DNA of 64,000 nucleotides from the NCBI RefSeq assembly GCF_001625565.1, contig NZ_AUXS01000013.1:62001-126000 (forward strand), written 5' to 3'. The stretch comes from Pseudoalteromonas luteoviolacea NCIMB 1944 (lineage in GTDB: Bacteria; Pseudomonadota; Gammaproteobacteria; Enterobacterales; Alteromonadaceae). Position 1 is the stretch's first letter; each line of letters begins with the position of its first letter. Positions 9,536-18,688 of this stretch are shown in pieces. The notes under the pieces were generated by a model. That model saw only the letters and a list, made by a program, of their open reading frames with translations. It made no database searches and was not told where the DNA came from. The translations under genes were made by a program, and so were the position numbers.

Positions 9536-10759
9536 ATGAGCCAAAGTAACAAGTCAACGATTGCCGTGAGAAATGGCATAGATGCAGATAAGCATCATGG
9601 TGCAGTTGTGCCTCCTTTATATCTCTCTACGACCTATTCTTTTGCTGATTTTGATAAAAAGCGGGATTATGATTATGGTCGCAGTGGCAACCCAAATCGA
9701 GATATTTTAGCCGATACACTCACTCAGCTAGAAGGTGGCGAAAAAGGCATTATTACCGCAACTGGCATGGCAGCGGTTCACCTTGTGACACAGTTATTAA
9801 ACCATGACGATACTTTGGTGATCCCGCATGACTGCTATGGTGGTAGTTATCGATTATTTACCTCTTTAGAAAAGCGTGGCTTATTAAAAGTAGAAGTACT
9901 TGATTTAACTCAGCCTGAGAGTCTGCAAAAAATTGCGGATATTGCACCTAAGATCGTTTGGATAGAAACTCCGAGTAATCCAATATTAAGACTGACAGAT
10001 ATTGAAGCGGTAGTGACAGCAGCGCACGGTTGTGGCGCTTTGGTCGCTGCGGACAATACATTTTTGTCACCAGCGCTGCAAAACCCTATTGCCTTTGGTG
10101 TGGATATTGTTGTGCACTCTACGACTAAGTTTATCAATGGTCACTCAGATGTTGTTGGTGGAGCTGTCATTGCTCGCACGCAAGAATTGGGTGAAGAGCT
10201 TGCTTGGTGGGCAAACAATATCGGCATTACAGGCTCTCCTTTTGACAGCTATTTAACACTGCGTGGGCTTAGAACTTTAAAAGTGCGCTTAAAGCAGCAT
10301 GAGCACAATGCGCTGGCGATAGCTCAGTATTTAGAGTCTTCTCCATACGTTGAACAAGTTTATTATCCTGGTTTGGCTTCCCATCCACAGCATGCGCTCG
10401 CTAAAAAGCAGCAGCATGGATTTGGTGGCATGGTGAGTTTTGACATCAAAGGGGGTCTAAAAGATTCGGCTGCATTTTTAACTTCTTTATCCCAATTTTC
10501 GCTAGCTGAATCTTTGGGTGGTGTAGAGAGTTTGATTTGTCACCCAGCTACGATGACCCATGCAGGCATGGATCCGCAGGCTAGACTTGAAGCGGGCGTA
10601 GGCGATACGTTAATCCGAATTTCCGTTGGAATTGAAGACGTTGAGGATTTGTTAGCAGATCTTGAGCAAGCGTTTAAAAAGGTGTACAGTCCTGTAAGCG
10701 GTAATTCTGACGATGCCAAAGACTTTAAATTATCCCCTGCACATACGGTTTTATGGTAA
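9536..10759 (+). CDS. metB: Cystathionine gamma-synthase
   Basis: PLP enzyme of 407 residues that joins an O-acyl-homoserine with cysteine to form cystathionine on the way to methionine. The PLP lysine lies in HSTTKFINGHSDVVGGAV. Other family motifs are YDYGRSGNPNRDILADTL, ATGMAAVHLV and the C-terminal ESLGGVESLICHPATMTHAG. Metabolic context (MetJ operator upstream, metL downstream) supports MetB over the related MetC or MetY enzymes. Four bases separate it from metL, so translation is probably coupled. Confidence 0.93.
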   Translation: MSQSNKSTIAVRNGIDADKHHGAVVPPLYLSTTYSFADFDKKRDYDYGRSGNPNRDILADTLTQLEGGEKGIITATGMAAVHLVTQLLNHDDTLVIPHDCYGGSYRLFTSLEKRGLLKVEVLDLTQPESLQKIADIAPKIVWIETPSNPILRLTDIEAVVTAAHGCGALVAADNTFLSPALQNPIAFGVDIVVHSTTKFINGHSDVVGGAVIARTQELGEELAWWANNIGITGSPFDSYLTLRGLRTLKVRLKQHEHNALAIAQYLESSPYVEQVYYPGLASHPQHALAKKQQHGFGGMVSFDIKGGLKDSAAFLTSLSQFSLAESLGGVESLICHPATMTHAGMDPQARLEAGVGDTLIRISVGIEDVEDLLADLEQAFKKVYSPVSGNSDDAKDFKLSPAHTVLW

Positions 10760-10763
10760 CAAT

Positions 10764-13112
10764 ATGACAAAAGTAGTACACAAATTTGGCGGCTCTAGCC
10801 TTAGTTCTGCAGCGCGCTATCAAGCGGTTGCTAATATCATTTTAGGCCAATGCCAAAGAGGTGATTGTGTCGTTGTGTCAGCGGCGGGTAAAACCACAAA
10901 TACGCTTGTGAAGTTATGGCAAAGTTATTTACAAAAAGATGACAATGCCTTTAATGACATTTTATTGCAGGTGGAAAACCATCAAAATCAACTGCTGACA
11001 GAGTTGTTTACAAGTCAGCAGGCAAGTACTCTGTTAGAAAAATTAAAAGATGAATTACAGAGCATTGCAAAGGCGGCAGCAGATCTTAACTTGCATGAAG
11101 CATCGTTATTGGCACATGGTGAAGTATGGTCTGCACGTCTGTTAGCACATTTATTGTCGACATTAAATGTCAGTGCGCTTGATGTGGATGCGAGAAGCTT
11201 ATTTACCCAGCATCAAGGTCAATTATTACATGCACAGAATAAACAAGCGTGTATCGAACAATTAAGTGGCGATAAAATTCACATAGTGACTGGGTTTATT
11301 GCCTCAGACTGTGATGGTAATACCATTACTCTGGGCCGCAATGGCAGTGATTATAGCGCAACCCTGTTGGCTAATTATATTGATGCGCAGGCAGTATCAA
11401 TTTGGACAGATACCCATGGTGTGTTCAGCACCGATCCGCGTAAAGTGAGTTCAGCAATTAAATACCCTAAGGTTTGTAGAGCGCAAGCGAATCTGCTAGC
11501 TCGTTTGGGTAATCCAGTACTGCATGCAAAAACGTTATCACCACTGAAAGATACCAACATTAAACTTCAAGTGCGTAGCAGTTATGACCCTGAGGCCGTA
11601 GGCACGGAAATTGTTAAACAAGGTTATAGCAAAGATAAGCGGTTTATAACCACATTCGAGGAACTCGATTTAATTCGAATTGAAGGGCTTGCTACAGGTG
11701 AGGTGCGGACCTTAAGCCAATTAATACAACATAGTATTCACCACTTTAGCAAAGGTGGTGAAGATTATCTCCTAGTGCCGAGCAATGACACCCATGCCGT
11801 AGCTAGCCACTTGCAAGGCAGGGGGAATATCGTTGAGTCTCACTTGAGAGGATTGGCAATTGTGGCACCGAGCCATGAAACACATCAGTTAACTCAGCAA
11901 GTGGCTGCGGTTTTAGAGCAGCAAGATGTGGTGGTGCGTTTTACACACAGTGACGGGCGTTATGCATTATTTTTGACAGATCAATCTATCGATAGCGATG
12001 TGCTCGCTATTTTACATGACAAGGTCGTCAATAAAGGTCGAGAATTAGCTGTGATCATCGCGGGCCTTGGCAATGTGGGCGAAGTGTTCGTTGAGCAATG
12101 TCAAAAGCAAGTTGAAAAGTTACAGGCAAACTTTGATCTCAAGATTGTAGCTTTGGTTCGCTCTAAAGAAATGTTGTTTTGCCCAAGTGGTATCAATATT
12201 CAAAACTGGCAACAGCAATGGCGAAGCGAAGCACAAAGCTATCAGCAGTCAGATCTGCTGGAGCGTATCGGTGAACTAGACTACGAGCACAAAGTGGTGA
12301 TTGATATTACAGCCAGTGATGCTTTTAGCGATATGTATCCGAGTTTTGTGGCACATGACTGTCATTTGATAAGTGCCAACAAATATGCTGGGACGGCAGC
12401 ACAAGCTTGGTATGGAAAACTACTTGAGCAATTACAAGAGCGCAACTTACACTGGCGTTATAATACGAGTGTTGGTGCCGGGTTACCGATCAATTTTGCA
12501 TTGGCTGATTTACAAAATAGCGGTGATGCGGTGACGCGCATAGAGGGGGTGTTCTCCGGAACTCTGTCTTGGTTGTGTAGTAGTTTTGACGGCTCTAAAC
12601 CTTTTTCTGATTTGGTGATAGAAGCGCAGGGCATGGGCTATACCGAACCGGATCCGAGAGAAGACTTATCAGGTCGAGATATGCAGCGTAAATTGCTTAT
12701 TTTGGCCAGAGATTTAGGGCTTGAATTAGATGTTGAAGATATTGCACTAGAACCGTTGATGCCGGAGCATTTGGCGACAGGTGATTGGGATTCTTTTCTC
12801 GCTAAGCGTCAGGACTTAGATGCATTCTATCAGTCTCGTTATGAGCAGTCGCAATCTGAAGGTAAGGCGCTGCGTTATACTGGGGCTTTAGATATCGATG
12901 AGCAAGGTGAGGTTAGCGCTAAAGTTGGTATCGCCTATGTTGAGGCTGGCAGTGCAATTGCGAATTTAACCCCTGGTGACAATATTTTTGTGATCACCAG
13001 CCAGTGGTATGAAAGTAACCCGTTAGTGATCCAAGGTCCGGGCGCTGGTAAAGAGGTGACTGCAGCTGGGATCCACTCTGATTTATATTGGTTAACACAG
13101 AAGCTCAAATAA
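10764..13112 (+). CDS. metL: Bifunctional aspartate kinase II / homoserine dehydrogenase II
   Basis: I start at the ATG reading MTKVVHKFGGSSLSSAARYQ (782 residues); an upstream in-frame ATG inside metB adds 17 atypical residues. The N-terminal aspartate kinase has VHKFGGSSL and TLGRNGSDYSATLLA. A regulatory linker follows. The C-terminal homoserine dehydrogenase starts near AVIIAGLGNVGEVFVEQ and contains SANKYAGTAAQAWY, NTSVGAGLPI and GYTEPDPREDLSGRD. It supplies homoserine for methionine synthesis and is cotranscribed with metB under MetJ control. Confidence 0.95.
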   Translation: MTKVVHKFGGSSLSSAARYQAVANIILGQCQRGDCVVVSAAGKTTNTLVKLWQSYLQKDDNAFNDILLQVENHQNQLLTELFTSQQASTLLEKLKDELQSIAKAAADLNLHEASLLAHGEVWSARLLAHLLSTLNVSALDVDARSLFTQHQGQLLHAQNKQACIEQLSGDKIHIVTGFIASDCDGNTITLGRNGSDYSATLLANYIDAQAVSIWTDTHGVFSTDPRKVSSAIKYPKVCRAQANLLARLGNPVLHAKTLSPLKDTNIKLQVRSSYDPEAVGTEIVKQGYSKDKRFITTFEELDLIRIEGLATGEVRTLSQLIQHSIHHFSKGGEDYLLVPSNDTHAVASHLQGRGNIVESHLRGLAIVAPSHETHQLTQQVAAVLEQQDVVVRFTHSDGRYALFLTDQSIDSDVLAILHDKVVNKGRELAVIIAGLGNVGEVFVEQCQKQVEKLQANFDLKIVALVRSKEMLFCPSGINIQNWQQQWRSEAQSYQQSDLLERIGELDYEHKVVIDITASDAFSDMYPSFVAHDCHLISANKYAGTAAQAWYGKLLEQLQERNLHWRYNTSVGAGLPINFALADLQNSGDAVTRIEGVFSGTLSWLCSSFDGSKPFSDLVIEAQGMGYTEPDPREDLSGRDMQRKLLILARDLGLELDVEDIALEPLMPEHLATGDWDSFLAKRQDLDAFYQSRYEQSQSEGKALRYTGALDIDEQGEVSAKVGIAYVEAGSAIANLTPGDNIFVITSQWYESNPLVIQGPGAGKEVTAAGIHSDLYWLTQKLK

Positions 13113-13147
13113 TAGAGTTGTTTACTTAAACGATATTTTGCCAATTT

Positions 13148-13175
13148 AAAAGGCCATGCACTGCATGGCCTTTTT
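13148..13175. terminator. Bidirectional terminator between metL and mrcA
   Basis: A near-perfect stem AAAAGGCCATGCA / TGCATGGCCTTTT with T runs on both strands lies between the convergent metBL operon and mrcA. Confidence 0.9.
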
Positions 13176-13188
13176 GTTTTTCTGTTGT

Positions 13189-15636
13189 CTAAAATAATTC
13201 TTCTGACGCTGGCAGGCTATCATCAAAAGGTGTGCTACTGCCTGAATCTAAAACATATTTTGTCGGGGCGGTTCCTCGTTCAAAATACTCAAAGCGGCTG
13301 GTGTAGTCATTTTTTTCACTCAGTAGACCCGTTTTTAAATCAATACGTATTGATACAAGCCCAGGTGGCGGTTCAATGGGCGCCAATGGTTCTTGTTTGA
13401 GCGCATGGCGCATAAAGCTCACCCAGGCAGGCTGCGCCGTCGTAGCACCTGCTTCTCCACCCACAATCTGCTTTTTGCCCAAGTTAGTATTGTAAGCCGC
13501 GCGACCGAGTGGTTTGCTGGCATCATCAAACCCAACCCAAACTGTGGTAAGTATATTTTGGTTAAATCCGGTAAACCACGTATCAACGGCATTGTTTGTT
13601 GTACCGGTTTTGCCCGCTAAGTCTTTTCGCTTCAGTGTCTGAGCTCGCCAACCTGTGCCGGTCCAACCTGTTTTATGTCGCCAACTGCCGCCGCCCCAGA
13701 TAGCGCTTTTCAAGGCATCGGCGACTAAAAAGGCATTTTTTTCCGAAATGATCCTGGGTGCGCATGTATATGGATCGGCTTCCAGTGCTTCTTCACTGCA
13801 TACACGCAATGGACTTGCCGTGCCTAATTCATTGCCAAACGCATCGGTTAACCTGTCAATAAAATATGGTTCAATCAAATGCCCACCATTGGCAAATGCA
13901 CTCATTCCTCTTGCCATTTCAAGGGGGGTCATCGCAGCACTACCTAAGGCGAGAGATTCGCTACGTACCACATCTTCGTCACTAAATCCGAACTTGAGAA
14001 TGTGATCTGCAGTGTTATTTAATCCTACGCCACGCATTAAGCGGATTGACACAACATTTTTAGATTGCGCCAATGCTCTTCGAATACGAATTGGGCCACT
14101 GTATACATCCGGGCTGTTTTTAGGTCGCCAAGCCACGCCTAGACTGTTATCCCAGTGATTGATAGGCGCATCATTAATGATTGTGGCAAGGGTATAGTCA
14201 CCTTCTAAGGCTGCGGAGTAGATAAAAGGCTTAATGTTTGACCCAACTTGGCGCTTTGCTTGAACTGCCCGATTGTATTGGCTTTGCTTAAAGCTGTAAC
14301 CACCCACAAGCGCTTTGATTTGACCGCTTTGAGGGTCAAGAGACACGAGTGCACTGGCCGGTTGTGGAAGTTGACTGAGAACCCATTTTTGTTCGACTTG
14401 ACGCACCCATATTTGCATACCGGGAGCGAGAATATCGCTGGCAACTTTTGGCGCTCTACCCTGACGTCGCTCTGTGATATATGCCCTAGCCCAATTCATT
14501 GCGGCCCAGTCTAGCGTGACGGTGTTGCCCGAAGGCATAACAACGGAGGCTGTTTGCTCTTCTAGTGCCGTTACCACAGCTGCATGAAGTGGCGCGATAG
14601 CTTTCACTTTTTTCAGTCGTGCGGTGATCTGCTGTGTTGTCCACGGCGTCTCTTCCGGTTGCCAATATCGGGCATTGGGTCCTCTGAAGCCATGACGTTT
14701 ATCATAGTCGTGTAAATTGTTGATGAGTGCTTGTTGCGCTGCAGCTTGGTCGGCTGCATCGACAGTGGTATAGACCCTGAAACCTGAATTATAGGCAGTG
14801 TCAGTACCATACTTTTCAACCATGTATGCGCGCACCATTTCTGAAATATACGGGGCGTATAGCTCTATTTCGGCACCATGTCGTTTTGCTGTAATTGGCG
14901 CATCAATAGCGGCATGGTATTCGGCTTGTGTAATGTATTTCTCGGCAAGCATTCTGCCCAATACCACATTTCGTCTCGCTTTGGCTCGGGTGGGGTTGCG
15001 TATCGGGTTTAGTGCTGAGGGGGCTTTTGGTAGACCAGCGATCATGGCCATTTGAGGTAAGGTCAACTCATTGAGTTCTTTACCATAGTAAACTTGTGCA
15101 GCAGCCCCAATACCAAATGAGCGGTGGCCTAATTCGATTTTGTTGAGGTAGAGCTCGAAAATTTCATCTTTACTCAACAATCGTTCAATATGCAATGCAA
15201 TAAAGATTTCTTTGACTTTACGTATATAAGCCTTTTCTCGGGTCAAGAAGAAATTTCTTGCAAGCTGCATGGTGATGGTACTTGCCCCCTGCTTTTTCTG
15301 CCCTGTGCTAACTAAGACAATAAACGAACGCACAATCCCAATAGGATCAATACCAAAGTGCTCGTAAAAACGATTGTCTTCGGTCGCCAAGAATGCATTG
15401 AGCATAGGCTCTGGGACATCAGTGATTTTAACTGGTATACGGCGTTTTTCACCAAATTGATTGATGAGTTTTCCGTCGCGTGTAAAGACCTGCATTGGAG
15501 TTTGTAGCTGAACATCTTTGAGTACTTTGACGCTGGGAATATCGGATTTCACATAGAAATACAAGCCGATTAGAATCAGTACGCCAAAAAGGCCAAAAAC
15601 GAAAACAGTCTGTAATAATCTTTTTAATAAATTCAC
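13189..15636 (-). CDS. mrcA: Penicillin-binding protein 1a (bifunctional murein synthase)
   Basis: A class A penicillin-binding protein of 815 residues anchored by an N-terminal helix (VFVFGLFGVLILIGLYFYV). The GT51 glycosyltransferase shows ATEDNRFYEHFGIDPIG and KKQGASTITMQLARNFFL. The transpeptidase shows the SxxK motif in QVGSNIKPF, SKN in RRALAQSKNVVSI, and KTGTTNNAVDTWFTGFN. It polymerises and cross-links peptidoglycan. It is divergent from pilMNOPQ, the order seen in many gammaproteobacteria. Confidence 0.96.
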   Translation of the reverse strand: MNLLKRLLQTVFVFGLFGVLILIGLYFYVKSDIPSVKVLKDVQLQTPMQVFTRDGKLINQFGEKRRIPVKITDVPEPMLNAFLATEDNRFYEHFGIDPIGIVRSFIVLVSTGQKKQGASTITMQLARNFFLTREKAYIRKVKEIFIALHIERLLSKDEIFELYLNKIELGHRSFGIGAAAQVYYGKELNELTLPQMAMIAGLPKAPSALNPIRNPTRAKARRNVVLGRMLAEKYITQAEYHAAIDAPITAKRHGAEIELYAPYISEMVRAYMVEKYGTDTAYNSGFRVYTTVDAADQAAAQQALINNLHDYDKRHGFRGPNARYWQPEETPWTTQQITARLKKVKAIAPLHAAVVTALEEQTASVVMPSGNTVTLDWAAMNWARAYITERRQGRAPKVASDILAPGMQIWVRQVEQKWVLSQLPQPASALVSLDPQSGQIKALVGGYSFKQSQYNRAVQAKRQVGSNIKPFIYSAALEGDYTLATIINDAPINHWDNSLGVAWRPKNSPDVYSGPIRIRRALAQSKNVVSIRLMRGVGLNNTADHILKFGFSDEDVVRSESLALGSAAMTPLEMARGMSAFANGGHLIEPYFIDRLTDAFGNELGTASPLRVCSEEALEADPYTCAPRIISEKNAFLVADALKSAIWGGGSWRHKTGWTGTGWRAQTLKRKDLAGKTGTTNNAVDTWFTGFNQNILTTVWVGFDDASKPLGRAAYNTNLGKKQIVGGEAGATTAQPAWVSFMRHALKQEPLAPIEPPPGLVSIRIDLKTGLLSEKNDYTSRFEYFERGTAPTKYVLDSGSSTPFDDSLPASEELF

Positions 15637-15862
15637 GAATTTATCCCTAGTGAGACTCCCAATTGCAAGTGGACGCTGTTAGTATATCCTGATTAAAAAA
15701 CGATTAATAACTTTTGCGTAAATTCTTCAACCCGAACAGGTGTTAAATAATGCACCGTTGTTGTTTGGTAAGTATAATGCATAATACTTAAGGCGTATCA
15801 AATGTTAACTTCTAACCGAGAGCGCCAAAATAACGACTAATTTAAATACTTGGGTAAATTGC

Positions 15863-16942
15863 ATGTTCGATCAAATATTTAAAAAGCACGCACCAATGAT
15901 GGTTGGAGTAGATATTGGCTCACACTGTGTAAAAGCCGTGTTGCTAGCCGAGTCCAGTGCAGGTTACCGAGTCGAAGCTGTCGCGATAGAGCCTTTACCA
16001 AAAGGTGCAATGAAAGAGCGCGCTATTCAAGATATCGAAGCAATTGGTCGTGTTATCGCTAAACTAAAAAAGCGTCTTCCCAAAGGCACACAGTTTGCGT
16101 CGGTTGCTGTATCTGGTCAAACAGTCATCACGAAAATGATTTTTATGGATGTTTCGTTAACTGATGCTGAACTAGAGTCTCAAATTGCAATTGAAGCGGA
16201 TAGCTTGATCCCATATCCACTGGATGAAGTCAGTTTGGACTTCGAAAAGCTGTCAGTAAATGAAGCGGATCCATCAAAAGTGAATGTACTGCTGTCTGCT
16301 GCTCGAACAGAAAGTGTGCAGGCCCGGGTTGGTGCACTCGAAGAGTCTGGGCTCAAAGCCAAGGTGGTTGATGTTGAAAGCTATGCCTTGGCACGCTCAG
16401 TGGATGTACTCTATGAGCAATTGCCTTCAGATGCATATGACAAAGTTGTCGGGATTATTGATATCGGTGCGGTTGTTACCTTGATTAGTGTGGTACAGTC
16501 GGGCAAAACTTTGTATACAAGAGACCAAGTTTTCGGCGGTGAACAATATACTAACAGCATTGTTGCTTACTATAATAAAACTTTTGATGAGGCTGAACTT
16601 GCAAAAACAACAGGTGATCTTCCTCCAAACTATACTTTTGAAGTACTAGCGCCATTTCAAACTTCTCTCTTACAGCAAATAAGGAGAGCGCTGCAAATGT
16701 TTATGACCACCAGTGGGCATGACCAAGTGGACTACATTATTTTAACTGGTGGAACTGCACTCGTTGAAGGCTTGGACAGACTACTAGTTGATGAGTTGGG
16801 TGTGCATAGCATTATTGGGGATCCATTTGCGAATATGGAAATTGCTCCTAAAGTAGATAGAAGTGTACTTAACCGCCATAGTGCGCAATTCTCGATAGCG
16901 ACGGGACTGGCATTGAGGAGCTTTTCTGCATGCCACATATAA
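15863..16942 (+). CDS. pilM: Type IV pilus assembly protein PilM
   Basis: A 359-residue actin-like cytoplasmic ATPase fold. The phosphate-binding motifs are MVGVDIGSHCVKAVLL near the start, GIIDIGAVVTLISVV in the middle, and IILTGGTALVEGLDRLL near residue 290. PilM binds the cytoplasmic tail of PilN and links the pilus motor to the alignment complex. A TATAAT sequence at 15773 may be part of the operon promoter. Its end overlaps pilN by 13 bases. Confidence 0.95.
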   Translation: MFDQIFKKHAPMMVGVDIGSHCVKAVLLAESSAGYRVEAVAIEPLPKGAMKERAIQDIEAIGRVIAKLKKRLPKGTQFASVAVSGQTVITKMIFMDVSLTDAELESQIAIEADSLIPYPLDEVSLDFEKLSVNEADPSKVNVLLSAARTESVQARVGALEESGLKAKVVDVESYALARSVDVLYEQLPSDAYDKVVGIIDIGAVVTLISVVQSGKTLYTRDQVFGGEQYTNSIVAYYNKTFDEAELAKTTGDLPPNYTFEVLAPFQTSLLQQIRRALQMFMTTSGHDQVDYIILTGGTALVEGLDRLLVDELGVHSIIGDPFANMEIAPKVDRSVLNRHSAQFSIATGLALRSFSACHI

Positions 16943-17532
16943 ATCTACTCCCTTGGCGAGAGCAGCAACGACAGGCATCACAACAAAAGTTTTTGACAAT
17001 TTTAGCCGTCATTGTCGCGACCAGTTTGGCACTTATGTATCTAATGGGCACGTTTTACGATGGCCTAAGACAGGGTCAGGAAATAAAAAATCGTTACCTC
17101 CAAGGTGAAATAGCTAAATTAGATGAGCGGATTGGCGAGATTGAAGGACTGAATAAACAAAAAGAAAATTTGCAGCGCAGAATTCGATTAATCGAAGTAT
17201 TACAAAGCAACCGAAACTTAGGTACTCAGATTATTGATGAAGTGGCTCGGGTAGTGCCAGCTGGTGTTTATCTGACAAGCTTGGAGCGCACTGAAGATAT
17301 GATTAAAGTTGTCGGGCGCAGTGAATCTAATAATCGTTTATCGCAAATGCTTCGCGCAGTGGAGTCATCTTACTTATTAGAAAAACCGGTTATTCAAGGC
17401 ATCGTGGCAGGCAGTAATGACGACAGATTACTGAGTGATTTTATGATGCACTTTTACGTTAAATCTTTTGAACAGATGGAGCTTGAGCGTCAACAAAATA
17501 GCAGCGCCGAATCAGGAGTACCTAAATCGTGA
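16930..17532 (+). CDS. pilN: Type IV pilus assembly protein PilN
   Basis: A 200-residue inner-membrane protein starting with the PilN signature INLLPWREQQRQ, the PilM-binding tail. A membrane helix follows (FLTILAVIVATSLALMYL), then a coiled-coil segment and a ferredoxin-like periplasmic domain. It pairs with PilO in the alignment subcomplex. It overlaps pilM at its start and pilO by 4 bases, so translation is coupled. Confidence 0.94.
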   Translation: MPHINLLPWREQQRQASQQKFLTILAVIVATSLALMYLMGTFYDGLRQGQEIKNRYLQGEIAKLDERIGEIEGLNKQKENLQRRIRLIEVLQSNRNLGTQIIDEVARVVPAGVYLTSLERTEDMIKVVGRSESNNRLSQMLRAVESSYLLEKPVIQGIVAGSNDDRLLSDFMMHFYVKSFEQMELERQQNSSAESGVPKS

Positions 17533-18134
17533 AGCTTGATATCAAAGCATTGCAAGAAATCGACTGGAATGAAGTTGAGCTAGATAATATAGGTGAGTGG
17601 CCACTACCCGTTAAAATCATCTGTTGTTCGCTGGTTGTATTGGTGATGCTGATTATTGGTTACACTATGTTGGTTTCAACGTCGATAGACAGGTACGAAT
17701 CGGCAGTAAGCAAAGAACAAGAGCTACGTAAGAATTACCGCATCAAGTATGGCCGAGCAAATAATTTAGAGTTGTATCGACAGCAAATGTTGGATATGGA
17801 AGACCAATTTTCCCAATTGCTTAGAAAATTACCGACTTCTAATGAAACTCCCGGCTTATTGGATGATTTAACCTATGTGGGTACTTCCAGTGGTTTAACC
17901 TTTTTAAAAATAGGTTGGTTGCCAGAAGTTAAAAAAGAATTTTATACAGAACTGCCAATAAATCTTGAAGTTGTCGGTACTTACCATGAATTTGGCGAAT
18001 TCGTCAGTAAAGTTGCGCAGCTACCTCGAATAGTGAGCTTGCATGATTTTAGAATTGAAAACGCGGGAAATAACGCATTGGTTTTTGGTGTGGTCGCCAA
18101 AACCTATCGATATGAGCAAGGAGAGAGTCAATGA
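17529..18134 (+). CDS. pilO: Type IV pilus assembly protein PilO
   Basis: A 201-residue inner-membrane protein with one helix (IICCSLVVLVMLIIGYTML, about residues 30-50), a coiled-coil, then a periplasmic ferredoxin-like domain with LPINLEVVGTYHEFGEFVSKV. It forms a heterodimer with PilN. It overlaps both neighbours by 4 bases. Confidence 0.94.
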   Translation: MKLDIKALQEIDWNEVELDNIGEWPLPVKIICCSLVVLVMLIIGYTMLVSTSIDRYESAVSKEQELRKNYRIKYGRANNLELYRQQMLDMEDQFSQLLRKLPTSNETPGLLDDLTYVGTSSGLTFLKIGWLPEVKKEFYTELPINLEVVGTYHEFGEFVSKVAQLPRIVSLHDFRIENAGNNALVFGVVAKTYRYEQGESQ

Positions 18135-18670
18135 TTCGGCTTGCGCCAACCTTGCTCACTTTACTGCTTATTGCCGGATGCAATGATGATACCGCAGAAC
18201 AAAAAGAGTTTATTGATCGGGTCCAAGCCAGTGCAACGCCTTATATAGAGCCAATTCCTGAAATGATGAGCTTTGAACATTTCCAATATCAGGCATCTGA
18301 TCTGCGAAGTCCTTTTGTTGCCCCGCAGCCTGAGGTGATTGAGAGTCGGTTAGTACAAATTAAAAATTGTCTTCATCCTGATCCCGAAAGACTGAGAGAT
18401 CCACTGGAAAAATACCCATTGGACAACCTTATTATGAAAGGCATAATTGCAACAGAAGTAACAACTTGGGCATTGATCAAAGCGGCTGACCAAGGTTTGT
18501 ATAGGATCCGAGAGGGGCAATATATGGGGCTCTATCATGGCGAAGTAGTAGGTGTGCACTCTGATAGAATTGAGTTAATGGAGCTTATCCCTGACGGTAC
18601 TGGTTGTTGGAAAGAGCGACTCACAACAGTTGAGATGCCTGAAGCTGAAGAAATGGGCGCGAGTGAATAA
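18131..18670 (+). CDS. pilP: Type IV pilus lipoprotein PilP
   Basis: A 179-residue lipoprotein. Signal peptide II ends in the lipobox LIAGC with the acylated Cys near residue 17. The C-terminal beta domain includes YPLDNLIMKGIIATEVTTWAL and YRIREGQYMGLYHGEVVGV. PilP connects the PilN/PilO complex to the PilQ secretin. Confidence 0.94.
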   Translation: MIRLAPTLLTLLLIAGCNDDTAEQKEFIDRVQASATPYIEPIPEMMSFEHFQYQASDLRSPFVAPQPEVIESRLVQIKNCLHPDPERLRDPLEKYPLDNLIMKGIIATEVTTWALIKAADQGLYRIREGQYMGLYHGEVVGVHSDRIELMELIPDGTGCWKERLTTVEMPEAEEMGASE

Positions 18671-18688
18671 TAAAAAGGTGATACGACT

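Noticed and set aside
10713..10763. Earlier ATG start for metL
   Set aside because: It lies inside metB and adds 17 residues not found in aspartate kinases; MTKVVHKFGGSSL is the family start.
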